This document shows positions 47,031 to 56,610 of a stretch of DNA of 64,000 bases, in pieces. Every line of letters starts with the position of its first letter. Positions within the stretch are counted from its first letter, which is position 1. The notes below the pieces were generated by a model that saw nothing but the letters and a program-made list of their open reading frames with translations, was not told the DNA's origin and did not search any database. The DNA lies in contig NZ_CP068047.1 of the NCBI RefSeq assembly GCF_016698645.1, positions 1,089,001 to 1,153,000 of the forward strand, given 5' to 3'. Source of the stretch: Devosia oryziradicis (GTDB lineage: Bacteria > Pseudomonadota > Alphaproteobacteria > Rhizobiales > Devosiaceae). A program made the translations under genes and the position numbers.

Positions 47031-48022
47031 GGCTGGGTGCTTTCGACCGGCTTGCCGGCCGGGGTGCGGCGCAGCGCCCGAACCAGGATCAGGCCCATCT
47101 TCTTGAGCGGCAGGATATAGAGCCCGAACAGCGACTGGTATTCGTGGGCGTCGCGATCCATCAGGCCGAACTTGAAGTCTTCATCGGGCTCGGGAACCAC
47201 CAGGGTGCCGAACATGCGGTCCCAGAACGAGAACAGCAGGCCGAAATTCTTGTCGTAGTGGCGCGGGTCGACGCTGTGGTGCAGCTGGTGCCAATGGGGG
47301 CAGAGCACGACGTTGTTGAGCGGGCCGAACGAGATCTTGAAATGGGTGTGGCGGACGAAGTCCATCATCAGGATGTTGCGGATGACGTAGACGTTGATGC
47401 CGAAAATCGTCACTTCCACTGGATCGAGCGCGATCAGCGTCCAGATGCCGAAGGCGATGCCGGGAATGACGCCATCCCACATGCGGTTCAGCAGGTCGTC
47501 GAGCGGATGCACCCGGTCCTTGGTGATGCCGACCATGACCTCGGCCGAGTGGTGCACCTTGTGCAGTTCCCACAGCAGCGGGAAGCGATGCTGGGCGGCA
47601 TGGTAGAGGTAGTAGGAAAGATCATAGGCCAGGAGCATGGTGATGGTGAAAGCGATCACCACCAGCGGGCCGGCGGGACCGGCGATCAGGGGTTCGTGGA
47701 TGTTGAGCAGCGCGCCCAGGCCCTGATTGGTGGCAAAGGCGACGGCCGAGACGAAGATCACGCCCGAGGGGATCAGCAGGAACGGCATCAGCAGCCGCTT
47801 GGTGATCCAGAACAGGGCATCGGCGCGGGCCGAGGCATGCAGGATCACTTCCTTGGGCAAAGCGAATTCGAAGAACTCGGCAAAGGACTTCTTCTCCACC
47901 GTCCGCCAGTAAGCGATCAACGCGCTGACGAAGGCCGTCAGGAACAGCAGGCCGGCCGTTGCCATGTTCTCGAAGGTCAGTTTGTCCATAACCTTGGCGA
48001 CGAGTTCATCGATCATTTGCAT
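47027..48022 (-). CDS. Sterol desaturase / fatty acid hydroxylase family protein
   Basis: A 331-residue integral membrane di-iron hydroxylase-like protein. The His boxes are complete: HAAQH (HX3H), HKVHH (HX2HH) and CPHWHQLHHS. Four or more membrane helices precede and surround them. The family hydroxylates or desaturates fatty acids, sterols or carotenoids. It is coupled to the acyltransferase gene, so it may modify a lipid used in surface glycolipid or polysaccharide assembly; substrate unknown. Confidence 0.85.
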   Translation of the reverse strand: MQMIDELVAKVMDKLTFENMATAGLLFLTAFVSALIAYWRTVEKKSFAEFFEFALPKEVILHASARADALFWITKRLLMPFLLIPSGVIFVSAVAFATNQGLGALLNIHEPLIAGPAGPLVVIAFTITMLLAYDLSYYLYHAAQHRFPLLWELHKVHHSAEVMVGITKDRVHPLDDLLNRMWDGVIPGIAFGIWTLIALDPVEVTIFGINVYVIRNILMMDFVRHTHFKISFGPLNNVVLCPHWHQLHHSVDPRHYDKNFGLLFSFWDRMFGTLVVPEPDEDFKFGLMDRDAHEYQSLFGLYILPLKKMGLILVRALRRTPAGKPVESTQP

Positions 48023-48133
48023 CTGCTCCCTGGTGGCATGGGAAGGGCGGGCAGGCGGGTCTGGAAGAGGCCTGCCGCGTTGCTACAAATGCCAGATCGG
48101 CCGGGCCAAAACCCCTTAATTGCTAAAGCTTAG

Positions 48134-50026
48134 TTAATGCTGGAGCACGGTCAGGACCGACGCCACGCCGGCGGCGTCGACCCGCCCGCGCCAGGCGATG
48201 CGGGGCGCCGGCAGCTTGATGCCGAAGCGCGGCGAAACCCAGCCGCCGGAGCCCGGAAACTCCCCGCCCGAGGCGATTGTCACACTATCGCTGGGCAGGG
48301 TGATGCGCATCACGGAAATGCCATTGCGGCTGGCCGTTACCACGTTCCCGTCCCGCTCGACATCGAGGCCGCTGGCCAGTTGAAACACGATCTCGGCGGG
48401 CTGGGCGGTGCCGATCAGGCGATCGTGAACGGTGATGGAGCCGCCATCCCACCTGACCTGCCGTTGGTGGCGCGCGCCGAAGCGGCGCTCGTAGCCGTCG
48501 TGCTCCGCCGTCAGCCAGTCTTGCGTCGGGGGATGGTCGAGGCGCCGGGCAGTGGCCTTGTGCGACCAGTTGAAGGCGCCAGACATAGTGCTCTGGCTTT
48601 GGCCACCGAGGTTGAGGGTATTGTGCGCCGGCGTCGACCGGAACCACTCCCGCCAGACGCCGCCGGAGCCGTAGAGGTAGGTGCCAGGGTCGACCAGAAT
48701 GGGCTCGCCATCGATATCGAGGGTGAGCGACAGCGCATCGGCATGGCCGTGCGCGGCGATGGAGAGATAGCCCAACGGCCCGTGGTCGAAACGCAGAGCG
48801 ACCTGCCGACCAGCTATGTCCCCGCGCCACACCGAGAGGCCGCCGTCGGCGAAGCCATGCAGGCCAGACGGGTGTGGCAGCGGATCGGACGGCGTGCCGA
48901 AGACCAAGCCGCGGAAATCGTCAGGGGCCGCGACTGGACTGGGTGCGCCCAGGAAACCTGCGATGGCCGCTGCCACCGAGGACGCATAGTCGGCCTCCGC
49001 GCCGAGTGTGACGACCCGGCCCTCGTCATTGTCGCCGAACTCGCCGGTCCCGAGCCAGGCGATGAAATCGGCAAAGGCCGCCAGCCGCTGCCCAGCCTGC
49101 TGTGGCAGGGGTGTACCGGCATCGCGTGCCGCCATGGCCGACAGCAGCACCAGTTCGGCGGTGAAGGCGGCATAGGTGGGCGTCTGCTCGGCGCCACTGC
49201 CATCGGGCAGGATCTGCTTGTCCAACTCGGCAAGCAGATCCTGCCACGGCCGGTCGGCGTCGTGACCGAGCGAAATTGCGAGCAGATACTCGCCGGCCAG
49301 CTCGGCCACCAAGTGATTGTTGGCCGAGGAAAAGCGCGAGGGAAAGCGCGGCAACCAGAAAGCGCTGGCCGACAGGATTTCGCCGGCCTTGCTTCGGAAA
49401 TTGTCCGACAGTCGGTGGCCCAACATGTCGAGGGTCAGCATGATGCTGATCGCGCGCAGGGCCACTTCGATGCCCGAAGCCCAGGCGACGCCGCCATAGG
49501 GCGGGTTGGCGTCGTGCCAGCTGATCAGGGCAGCCTCGATGGTGCCCAGGCTTGCCTCGTCGTCTTGCAGCAAATGGTGTGCGGCCAAGACGGGCAGGAA
49601 CTGCAGTCGATTGATTTCCCAGACATATTTGACGTCGCCTCGGCTGCCGTCGTGACGGAAATCGATGTCGAAGGCATAGGTGGCGGAGTCCGGCCACAGC
49701 GCCTGGGTGACGGGATCGAGGCGCCATAGCTCGGGCGGAAACAGGGCGCCGGGGTCGCGCTCGGGCCATTGGCGGCCCAGGGCGGCGTAGCGTCCGGCCA
49801 GGAAATCTGCCGCTGCCTCGGCAACAGCCCGCCGTTGGCCTGGCGAAGCGGCAAGCACCCGGCTCGGCAGGTTGGGAAAGACCGGATGCAGTGTCGGATT
49901 GCCGGCGCCAGACCAGCCCTGATGGCGCTTTTTGGAGGCGAGCTTTCGCGCTTTTTCGACCAGCCGATGAGCGATCTCGGCCGGTTCCATATTGCGCAGG
50001 CGGTTGACGTACCAGGATAGCTTCAT
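48134..50026 (-). CDS. Heparinase II/III family protein (polysaccharide lyase-like)
   Basis: About 630 residues. An N-terminal (alpha/alpha) toroid (about 90-340) is followed by the heparinase II/III-like beta domain with conserved DGGLSVWRG, AAHGHADALSLTLDIDGEPI, LVDPGTYLYGSGG and FRSTPAHNTLNLGG. ATG 50026 (MKLSWYVNRLRNMEPAEIAH) is the usual family start; the frame is open to 50053. No signal peptide is obvious. Members next to polysaccharide genes are thought to trim or edit the polymer, or have lost lyase activity. The gap 48023-48133 shows only an AT-rich patch. Confidence 0.87.
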   Translation of the reverse strand: MKLSWYVNRLRNMEPAEIAHRLVEKARKLASKKRHQGWSGAGNPTLHPVFPNLPSRVLAASPGQRRAVAEAAADFLAGRYAALGRQWPERDPGALFPPELWRLDPVTQALWPDSATYAFDIDFRHDGSRGDVKYVWEINRLQFLPVLAAHHLLQDDEASLGTIEAALISWHDANPPYGGVAWASGIEVALRAISIMLTLDMLGHRLSDNFRSKAGEILSASAFWLPRFPSRFSSANNHLVAELAGEYLLAISLGHDADRPWQDLLAELDKQILPDGSGAEQTPTYAAFTAELVLLSAMAARDAGTPLPQQAGQRLAAFADFIAWLGTGEFGDNDEGRVVTLGAEADYASSVAAAIAGFLGAPSPVAAPDDFRGLVFGTPSDPLPHPSGLHGFADGGLSVWRGDIAGRQVALRFDHGPLGYLSIAAHGHADALSLTLDIDGEPILVDPGTYLYGSGGVWREWFRSTPAHNTLNLGGQSQSTMSGAFNWSHKATARRLDHPPTQDWLTAEHDGYERRFGARHQRQVRWDGGSITVHDRLIGTAQPAEIVFQLASGLDVERDGNVVTASRNGISVMRITLPSDSVTIASGGEFPGSGGWVSPRFGIKLPAPRIAWRGRVDAAGVASVLTVLQH

Positions 50027-50139
50027 CGAAAGCCCAGCTCTTTCAGCCCTCATACACTACAAGCCGACAATGCCGTGCCTATCGCGCTGCGTTTTCGGCG
50101 CGATGGGTTAACATCGCCGGCGTCGATCGGAGTATTGCC

Positions 50140-51390
50140 ATGAAGCGTCTGGCCTGCGTTGCTACTGCCTGTCTCGCATTGACCAGCGCGGCTTTTGCGG
50201 AACCCATTGCGCTCAGGCGCGGCGTCGGCGTGCATGATTGGCTCAACTGGTCGCCGCTCAACGCGGATGGGAGCTATCGCTGGCCGCCCTATCGCGACGA
50301 GGCCGAGTGGCTTGCCGGCGCACGTCCGCTCGAGGATTGGCCCGATGGAGATCAGTTCACCCGCATTCGGGCGATGGGGTTCGACTTCATCCGGCTCAGT
50401 GTCGATCCCGGTCCTCTGGCGGCAAGCGAGGGCGCCGAGCGCCGGGAGGCGCTCGATGTGCTGGAAGCCGCGGTCCGCAAGGTGACCGCGGCAGGCCTCA
50501 AGGTGGTGTTCAACCTCCATGGCGTCAGCCAGGTACCCCAATACGGCATGGACATGATCTATGGCGGCGCCGACAGCGCCGGCGTCGCCGCGTATCGGGC
50601 CATGGTCGTCGAGGTGGCGCAGATGCTGGTCGCAGTGGGCGTCGGGGACGTGGCAATCGAGCCCTATAACGAACCTGCCTATTATCCCTGCGACGCCAGC
50701 GGCACCGAAGACTGGCAGACGATCATGGCCGATACCGTCGCCGATATCCGCGCCGTCAGCGCGGACCTGACGGTGGTCGCTACCGGCGCCTGTGGCGGCA
50801 GCATTACCGGGCTGACCGATCTCAAGCCCGATTTTGACGATCCGAACCTGCTCTACAGCTTTCACATGTACGAGCCGCACAGCTTTACCCATCAGCGCTC
50901 CGACGATCCGGACGGCTTTGCCTCCGGCCTGCCATGGCCGGCTTCGGAGGGGAGCCCCGAGCAGGCGATCGCTGCCCTGCGGGCGCATATGGATGCCGCC
51001 GGGATCGACATGGGACGGCAGGCACGAACCATCGTCGAACTGCAGGGCGTGGTAGCGGAGTATTTTGCCCAGGACTGGGGTCAGCCCCAGCTCGAGGCCC
51101 GCATCGGCGAGGCCGTCGCTTGGGCGGAGGCACACGACGTCGCTCCCCAGCGCCTGTTCATGGGGGAGTTCGGCGCCATCCTCATGACGCCGGATGGTCG
51201 CATGGGGGCCTTCAACCCGGACCGCCTGCGCTATCTGGCGGCTGTCAGAGCTGAGGCCGAGAAATTCGGCTTCCCCTGGTCGATCTGGGAATATTCAAAC
51301 CCATATGGCATGTCCGTCATCGTGCCTGACGGCCGCGCCGTGCCGGACACTGACCTGCTCGCTGTGCTGGGGCTCATACCCGCTCAATAG
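50140..51390 (+). CDS. Secreted glycoside hydrolase family 5 (cellulase-like)
   Basis: A 416-residue exported protein with signal peptide MKRLACVATACLALTSAAFA. The (beta/alpha)8 GH5 domain shows acid/base Glu178 in IEPYNEPAYY and nucleophile Glu343 in LFMGEFGAI, with FDFIRLSVDPG and FNLHG on other strands. It would cut beta-1,4-linked polysaccharide in the periplasm or outside, perhaps trimming the exopolysaccharide made by this cluster. Its 3' end overlaps the convergent CapK-like gene by seven bases. Confidence 0.9.
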   Translation: MKRLACVATACLALTSAAFAEPIALRRGVGVHDWLNWSPLNADGSYRWPPYRDEAEWLAGARPLEDWPDGDQFTRIRAMGFDFIRLSVDPGPLAASEGAERREALDVLEAAVRKVTAAGLKVVFNLHGVSQVPQYGMDMIYGGADSAGVAAYRAMVVEVAQMLVAVGVGDVAIEPYNEPAYYPCDASGTEDWQTIMADTVADIRAVSADLTVVATGACGGSITGLTDLKPDFDDPNLLYSFHMYEPHSFTHQRSDDPDGFASGLPWPASEGSPEQAIAALRAHMDAAGIDMGRQARTIVELQGVVAEYFAQDWGQPQLEARIGEAVAWAEAHDVAPQRLFMGEFGAILMTPDGRMGAFNPDRLRYLAAVRAEAEKFGFPWSIWEYSNPYGMSVIVPDGRAVPDTDLLAVLGLIPAQ

Positions 51391-52802
51391 CGGACGATAT
51401 CGAGCCGTTGGTCGATAAAGGCACGCTTGCCGTTGCGACCGGCGGCGATGCGCTTGACCTGCTGCACCTGAAAGGTCAGCCGGTTGTGGCAGCGCTGCCC
51501 CAGTTCGCTCGCGATGCGCTTGGCATCCTCCACGCTGCCATCCGGGGCAAGCACGTAGCGCAGGACAACCTCGCCCGGCTGGTCCTGGTAGAACTGGAAC
51601 TCTGCAATGCCCTTGAGCACACGCCCCTCGGCCGGGGTCAGGTCGGTCGTCACGACCCTCGTGCCGTCATGGGCGATCAGGAAGTTCGGCTTGCGGCGTG
51701 GCGTCAGGTCGGAGACGCGCATTCTCTGGCCGTTTTCCGCCGTCGGCAATTGCACCAGGCGGGCAAAGTCGCCGGTTTCGTAGCGGATGAACGGCATGCC
51801 GGTTGACAGGAACCCCGTGCCGACGAGCCGACCCTCGCGACCGATCTCGGTAACGGGATTGCCCTTGGCATCGACGAGTTCGGCCAGACCATAGAGCGGG
51901 TCGAACTCGTAGGTGCCCGGCGCGTCGGCGACCTCGGCAGCGAACAACACCTTTTCGCTGAGGCCGTAGAAGCAGGCAAAGGGCGGATTGCCCAGCGTCT
52001 CGGCGATCATCTGGCGCTGATGGTCGTAGATGGGTTCGGAGATGGGCATGATGCCCTTGATGGGGCGCTTGGGAATGCGCCCCAGCGTTTGCATCTGCCG
52101 GCAGAACAGCTCGATGGCCGAGGCGTAGCCGTATATGAACTGGACGCCGCGCGCGTCGATCAGATCGAGATACAGCGCAGCGTCTTTTGTGGTCATGGGA
52201 AAGACGGAGAGTTGCAATTCCCGCATTGCGGGATCCCAGTCGTGGATATTGAGGCCCTCCGGATCGAGGCCGAAACCACGCAGGCAAACGCGCGCGTCGC
52301 TCTCGGAAAAGCCGATGCGCGACCAGACGTCATAGACAAAGGCCATTTCGCGGGCGCTGCGATCCTTGTCGAGAAAGAAGCCGAAGGGTGCTTCGGCATT
52401 GGAGCCACTGGTCTCGGTCCAGTCCAGCCGGCCCCTGGGTTCGGCGAGCGCGGTTTCGCCCGCAGCGCGCAAGGCGGCCTTGTCGAGGATGGGCAGGCGG
52501 CGCAGGTCGTCCAGCGAAAAGGTGCCGGGGTCAAAACCGTCGCCGAAGGCGGTTTCGATCAATTTCCGGTAGAAGGGACTGCCATGGTGCGCCTTTGCCA
52601 GCAGGGCGCGCAGCGATGCCAGGTGCCGCTCAGACGCATAGGCATGGTCCTGCGACGCCCGTGCAATGTCGCGACGCCAGCGCTGGTAGCTGCGACCGAA
52701 CTTGAGCTTGGACGGAATGAGGCCGATCAGCGGGCGCAGCGTGCGACGCACGAAGGACGGACTTCGCACATAGGCGCCGCGGGCGCGGTCCAGCCAGCTC
52801 AT
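51384..52802 (-). CDS. CapK-like (phenylacetate-CoA ligase-related) adenylate-forming protein
   Basis: A 472-residue protein of the CapK/PaaK-type adenylate-forming family found in capsule and exopolysaccharide clusters. Recognisable parts are TETSGSNAEAPFGFFLDKD (the glycine/serine nucleotide loop), CFYGLSEKVLFAAEV and the hinge region FIRYETGDFARLV. It may activate an acyl or amino acid for attachment to the polysaccharide. It lies 22 bases after a FemAB-like transferase gene, a plausible partner. The true substrate is not known for this group. Confidence 0.85.
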   Translation of the reverse strand: MSWLDRARGAYVRSPSFVRRTLRPLIGLIPSKLKFGRSYQRWRRDIARASQDHAYASERHLASLRALLAKAHHGSPFYRKLIETAFGDGFDPGTFSLDDLRRLPILDKAALRAAGETALAEPRGRLDWTETSGSNAEAPFGFFLDKDRSAREMAFVYDVWSRIGFSESDARVCLRGFGLDPEGLNIHDWDPAMRELQLSVFPMTTKDAALYLDLIDARGVQFIYGYASAIELFCRQMQTLGRIPKRPIKGIMPISEPIYDHQRQMIAETLGNPPFACFYGLSEKVLFAAEVADAPGTYEFDPLYGLAELVDAKGNPVTEIGREGRLVGTGFLSTGMPFIRYETGDFARLVQLPTAENGQRMRVSDLTPRRKPNFLIAHDGTRVVTTDLTPAEGRVLKGIAEFQFYQDQPGEVVLRYVLAPDGSVEDAKRIASELGQRCHNRLTFQVQQVKRIAAGRNGKRAFIDQRLDIVRY

Positions 52803-52824
52803 GTCTCCCCCCGACGAACCGCCA

Positions 52825-53805
52825 TCAGAGGCTCATCCACTCGCCAGCGAGCCGGAACTCGATGGGCCGCATGGTGCGCTTGAACTGGGTATAGCCATCG
52901 CCGGGCTTGAGGCCGCCGACATCGAACTGGCTGACGCCCCGTTGCTGGAGGTTCTTGATCACCTCCCACATCAGGATGTTCCCGGCATTGAGCCGGCGCC
53001 CTTCAGCGCCGAACCAGCCGATGTGGTATTCGGCGCAATTGCCGAACCGCACGACAGACATGCCGGCCACCGCCTGGCCCTGGTGGATGAGCTGGAACAC
53101 CAGGACATCCTCGGGCCGCGTTTCGCGCAAGGCCCGCAGCAACACCGGGTCGGCGGCGGAAAAGCCCTTGTCGCGCATGTTCTCGACGTGGCGATCGAGC
53201 AGCCAGTCATAGGTAACGGCGTCGGTGGCGACACGCACGTCGGGATTGGCCTTGTCGCCCTGCCGCACGCGGTTGCGGAAGCCGGAACCCAGGCCAGCCC
53301 AAAGCTGCTCCTGCGTCCGGGCCAGGTCGATACGGCCGGACATCCAGCCTCGGGCGTGGCGCAGCCGAAAGCCGGCCTCAGTCAGGACGCTCGAACTGTC
53401 GGGTCCGTGTGGCAGCGCGGGCGCGATCAGCAGCGGACCGCGCCAGCGACGGCGGATGGCGGCATAGATATCGGTTAGCTCCGATGGCGAAAGCGCCTCG
53501 AGCGGAAGCGGGCCGCGGTTGATGCGGGCGAGAACCCGGATGCCCAAGATGCGGCGCACCAGGACCGTGGCGATAGCCAGGGTGCGGAGGCCGCGCTGGA
53601 ACGCGACACGTTCGACGTGCCAGCCCTTGGCACGCTTGCCCTCGCCATAGGCATAGCTCTGGGGAAGGTGGGGCTCGACGGCTCGGTCGACGAGTGCATT
53701 CCACGTGTCCTGATCGAGAATGGGGACGACGGCAATGGCACCGGCCGAAGTCGCAACGCGCTGCCGCGCTGCTGCGACCTGCGGCTCAGAAACACCAATA
53801 GTCAT
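52825..53805 (-). CDS. FemAB-like GNAT acyl/aminoacyltransferase
   Basis: About 326 residues with a duplicated GNAT fold of the FemAB/CelD type: HLPQSYAYGEGKRAKGWHVE near the start, LGSGFRNRVRQGDKANPDVR in the second half, and LMWEVIKNLQQRGVSQFDVG near the end. FemAB proteins add amino acids from aminoacyl-tRNA to lipid-linked sugars; relatives occur in exopolysaccharide clusters. ATG 53805 is used; a TTG at 53823 is in frame nearer to a GGAG. It precedes the CapK-like gene in an apparent operon. Confidence 0.82.
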   Translation of the reverse strand: MTIGVSEPQVAAARQRVATSAGAIAVVPILDQDTWNALVDRAVEPHLPQSYAYGEGKRAKGWHVERVAFQRGLRTLAIATVLVRRILGIRVLARINRGPLPLEALSPSELTDIYAAIRRRWRGPLLIAPALPHGPDSSSVLTEAGFRLRHARGWMSGRIDLARTQEQLWAGLGSGFRNRVRQGDKANPDVRVATDAVTYDWLLDRHVENMRDKGFSAADPVLLRALRETRPEDVLVFQLIHQGQAVAGMSVVRFGNCAEYHIGWFGAEGRRLNAGNILMWEVIKNLQQRGVSQFDVGGLKPGDGYTQFKRTMRPIEFRLAGEWMSL

Positions 53806-53902
53806 CGGCCCGGCAATCTCCAAAAATCACGCGCGATATACAAAATATGGCGTCACTATAGAGAGATAGCAAATCGACGGGTATAGACGATTGGCCTTAG
53901 GC

Positions 53903-54991
53903 TTAACGTGAGGCGCTCAGCCAGACGTCGCGGATTGCCTTGGCGAACGGCGCCAAGTCTAGCCGATCGCGATGCACGGCCATCGCATTACTGCCCAGGC
54001 GGCTGCGCAATTCTGGCGTTTCAACCAGCCGGGTCAACGCTTGCGTAAGGGCATCGACATCGCCAGGGGGCACCAGCAGGCCGGTCTCGCCATCCACGAT
54101 GATGTCCTCGACGGCGCCGACTGGAGTGGCGACCACGGCGAGGCCGGCCGCCATGCCTTCGATCACCGAAACGGGCAGGTTTTCGGCGAAGGACGGCAGG
54201 ACCAGGATATCGGCAGAGGCAATCAGCTGGGCGACGGTGTCGGGGCCGACCCAGCCGGGAATGGATACGCGGTCGGCCAGGCCCAGTTCGACGGCCTTGG
54301 CGCGCGCGGCGTCAACGGCGCCATCGCCGGCAATGGTGGCCCGCCATCCGGGCATGTCGCGTATGCGGTGCAGGGCTTCACCCAGCTGCGGCACGCCCTT
54401 GCGATCGCCGATGCGGCCGAGGAAGAGGATATGGACACTGTTGCCACCGCCCTGGTGCGGCAGTGTCGGCGCAGCGGTCGCGTTGGGGATGATGGTGATC
54501 TTGTTGGCGGCGCCGGGGGCGCGGCGGGCGATGAAGTCGCGCCACACCTGGCCCAGCACGATCACCTGGTTAGCATGCTCGAACATCTGGCGGATGCACA
54601 TGCCCAACAGGCCCGCATCCTCATGCCAGAAGGCCTGGTACTCGGCGCCGTGCAGGTGGAGCACATAAGGGATGACGAGCGCGCGGGCGCAACTGGCAAT
54701 GACCAGCTTGCGATAGGTGCTGCCGAAGCTCGAGAGGTTGATATGGACTACGTCGACCTTGCCGCGCAGGCGGGCGGCAATCATGCGCAGGCAGAAACCG
54801 AGGGCGTAGAAGGGCGAGAGCCAGACCGAGCCGGGCCCGCGGCTGGGCAGGAAGCGAGCCTGGATATCTGAGCGCCCCTCCTGTTCCAACTGGTGCTTGA
54901 GAGTGGCCATGACGCGGTCGACGCCACCCTGTCCGGCGGTAGCCGAGGGTGTGGCGACCATGACCTGGAGGGCGGAGGAGCGCTGCAACAT
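53903..54991 (-). CDS. Glycosyltransferase family 4
   Basis: A 362-residue GT-B glycosyltransferase. The N-terminal domain starts VMVATPSATAGQGGVDRVMA; the donor-binding domain has ILFLGRIGDRKGVPQLGEAL and the E-x7-E motif in SFAENLPVSVIEGMAAGLAV followed by TPVGAVEDIIVDGETGLLVP. It would add one sugar to the lipid-linked repeat unit on the cytoplasmic face. It is divergent from the flippase gene and 97 bases upstream of the FemAB-like gene, with an AT-rich region between. Confidence 0.92.
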   Translation of the reverse strand: MLQRSSALQVMVATPSATAGQGGVDRVMATLKHQLEQEGRSDIQARFLPSRGPGSVWLSPFYALGFCLRMIAARLRGKVDVVHINLSSFGSTYRKLVIASCARALVIPYVLHLHGAEYQAFWHEDAGLLGMCIRQMFEHANQVIVLGQVWRDFIARRAPGAANKITIIPNATAAPTLPHQGGGNSVHILFLGRIGDRKGVPQLGEALHRIRDMPGWRATIAGDGAVDAARAKAVELGLADRVSIPGWVGPDTVAQLIASADILVLPSFAENLPVSVIEGMAAGLAVVATPVGAVEDIIVDGETGLLVPPGDVDALTQALTRLVETPELRSRLGSNAMAVHRDRLDLAPFAKAIRDVWLSASR

Positions 54992-55142
54992 ACCGGCTTT
55001 GCTAGCCCAAGCCGGTCACGGGCGAAAGCAAAGGATCAAGACAGGGTTTACGCCTGGACTTTTCGTTCAAATTGTCTGCATTCACGCTGTGCCCGAATAG
55101 TGCTGGGCCTGCGCGCGCGCGGGCGGTATGGCAAGGCATTCA

Positions 55143-56600
55143 ATGATGGCGGAACGCGTCTTGCTTTTACGATCTACGCTCATCTACGCGCCCGCGATCC
55201 TGCTGACGCGCCTGTCGGCGCTGTTGCTGCTGGCCATTGCCACCCGACTGGTGGACCAGACCGAATATGGCCTGCTGACCCTGGTTGTCACCATAGGCGA
55301 AATGACCGATGTCGCCGTGACCAACTGGCTGCGCATCGCGCTGCTGCGCTTGGGTGGCAAGGGCGAGGTCAGTCGCGGCAGCCTGTTGCTGGCGGGCCGG
55401 GTGCTGGTGCTGTCGACCATGGTGGCGCTGGTGGCCTCGGCCGCCGCTTCCACCCTGGTCGCCCCCGACCGCTGGCTGGATTTCGCCCTGGCCGTCGGCG
55501 CCTATCTCGTTGCGGGAGCGGTGGGGCGGTTCGCGCTGACGGTGCTGCAGATGCAGCAGCGCCATTCGACCTACAGCATGCTCGAATTCCTGCGGGCCGG
55601 CCTGCAGATTGTCCTGCCGGTGGTGGCGATCCTGCTGGTGCCGGGCACGTTTCTGTCGATCTCGCTGGGCTCGAGCCTCGGCGTGCTGATCGCCGGATTG
55701 GTCGGGGGGGCGCTGGCGTGGCGCAAGGTGGTCGTTGGCCCGGCGCGGTTCACCCAGCGCGAATTCTTTGCTTTCGGTGTGCCGCTGGTGGTGATGGCGC
55801 TGGTCGGCTTCGGGCTCAACAATGCCGAGCGGCTGTTCCTCAATGGTTATTACGATGCCGGCGCGGTGGCGATCTTTGCGGCGGCATACGCGCTGGCGCG
55901 GCAACCGATCGACATGGTGGCCAATGCCATCAATATGGGCGCATTCCCAGAAGTGGTCGGCAAGTTCGACGCCGAGGGGCCGGCCGCGGCGACGGCGCTC
56001 GTGTCGCGACTGATGGCGCTGATGTTGCGCCTGTGCCTGCCGGTAGCCGCGCTGCTGGTTGCGCTGGGCCCCTATATCACGGCGGTGGTCCTGCCGCCTG
56101 ACTATCATGGCCATGTCGACCAGCTCTTCGGCATAATCGCGGTTTCGGTGCTCTGCGCCAACCTCACGAGCTTCGTCTATGGGGCCGTGGTGCATGCGCA
56201 CAAAAAGCCTTGGCTGCTGGTGCTGGCCAATGGTGCGGGGTCGATCGGCACGATCGGCTTGTCGGTGCTGCTGATCCCCAGCATGGCGGAGACCGGCGCG
56301 GCCCTGGCCCTGGCCGGAGGCACGCTGGCGAGCCTGGCGGCTTGCATAATCATCAGTGAAAGGCTGACGCCGGTGCCGGTACCCTGGCGGGATATCGCTG
56401 TTTCGCTCGGCATTGCGGCTGCAACGGGCGTGGCGGCTGCGTTGGCCGGTGGAGGCTTGAGACAAGCGCCGGCTCTGGTCGGGCTGATCGCCGGTGGTGC
56501 GGCTGGCGGCGCTGCGTTTCTTGCGCTCAACGCCCTGGTCCATCCCAATGAGACCAGGGCGTTGACGATGCGGTTGCGGAACCGGTTGCGCAGCGCCTAG
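55143..56600 (+). CDS. Polysaccharide flippase, Wzx/oligosaccharide-flippase family
   Basis: About 485 residues and 12-14 membrane helices (opening LRSTLIYAPAILLTRLSALL, with ATRLVDQTEYGLLTLVVTIG typical of Wzx/RfbX). It would move the undecaprenyl-linked repeat unit to the periplasm. ATG 55143 has AAGG at six bases and is preferred over ATG 55128; ATG 55146 is adjacent. It is alone on its strand between the divergent GT4 and the convergent wecG-like gene. Confidence 0.9.
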   Translation: MMAERVLLLRSTLIYAPAILLTRLSALLLLAIATRLVDQTEYGLLTLVVTIGEMTDVAVTNWLRIALLRLGGKGEVSRGSLLLAGRVLVLSTMVALVASAAASTLVAPDRWLDFALAVGAYLVAGAVGRFALTVLQMQQRHSTYSMLEFLRAGLQIVLPVVAILLVPGTFLSISLGSSLGVLIAGLVGGALAWRKVVVGPARFTQREFFAFGVPLVVMALVGFGLNNAERLFLNGYYDAGAVAIFAAAYALARQPIDMVANAINMGAFPEVVGKFDAEGPAAATALVSRLMALMLRLCLPVAALLVALGPYITAVVLPPDYHGHVDQLFGIIAVSVLCANLTSFVYGAVVHAHKKPWLLVLANGAGSIGTIGLSVLLIPSMAETGAALALAGGTLASLAACIIISERLTPVPVPWRDIAVSLGIAAATGVAAALAGGGLRQAPALVGLIAGGAAGGAAFLALNALVHPNETRALTMRLRNRLRSA

Positions 56601-56608
56601 AGCGCTGC
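56590..56608. terminator. Hairpin between the convergent flippase and WecG-like genes
   Basis: GCAGCGC (56590-56596) and GCGCTGC (56602-56608) are perfect arms around CTAGA, spanning the flippase stop codon. Placed in the 10-base convergent gap, it could serve both transcripts. No U-tract follows on either side. Confidence 0.45.
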
Positions 56609-56610
56609 CC

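Noticed and set aside
48100..48133. AT-rich TTAATTGC...TTAGTTAA patch between the sterol-desaturase-like and heparinase-like genes as a CtrA box
   Set aside because: The two TTAA elements are 14 bases apart, not seven.
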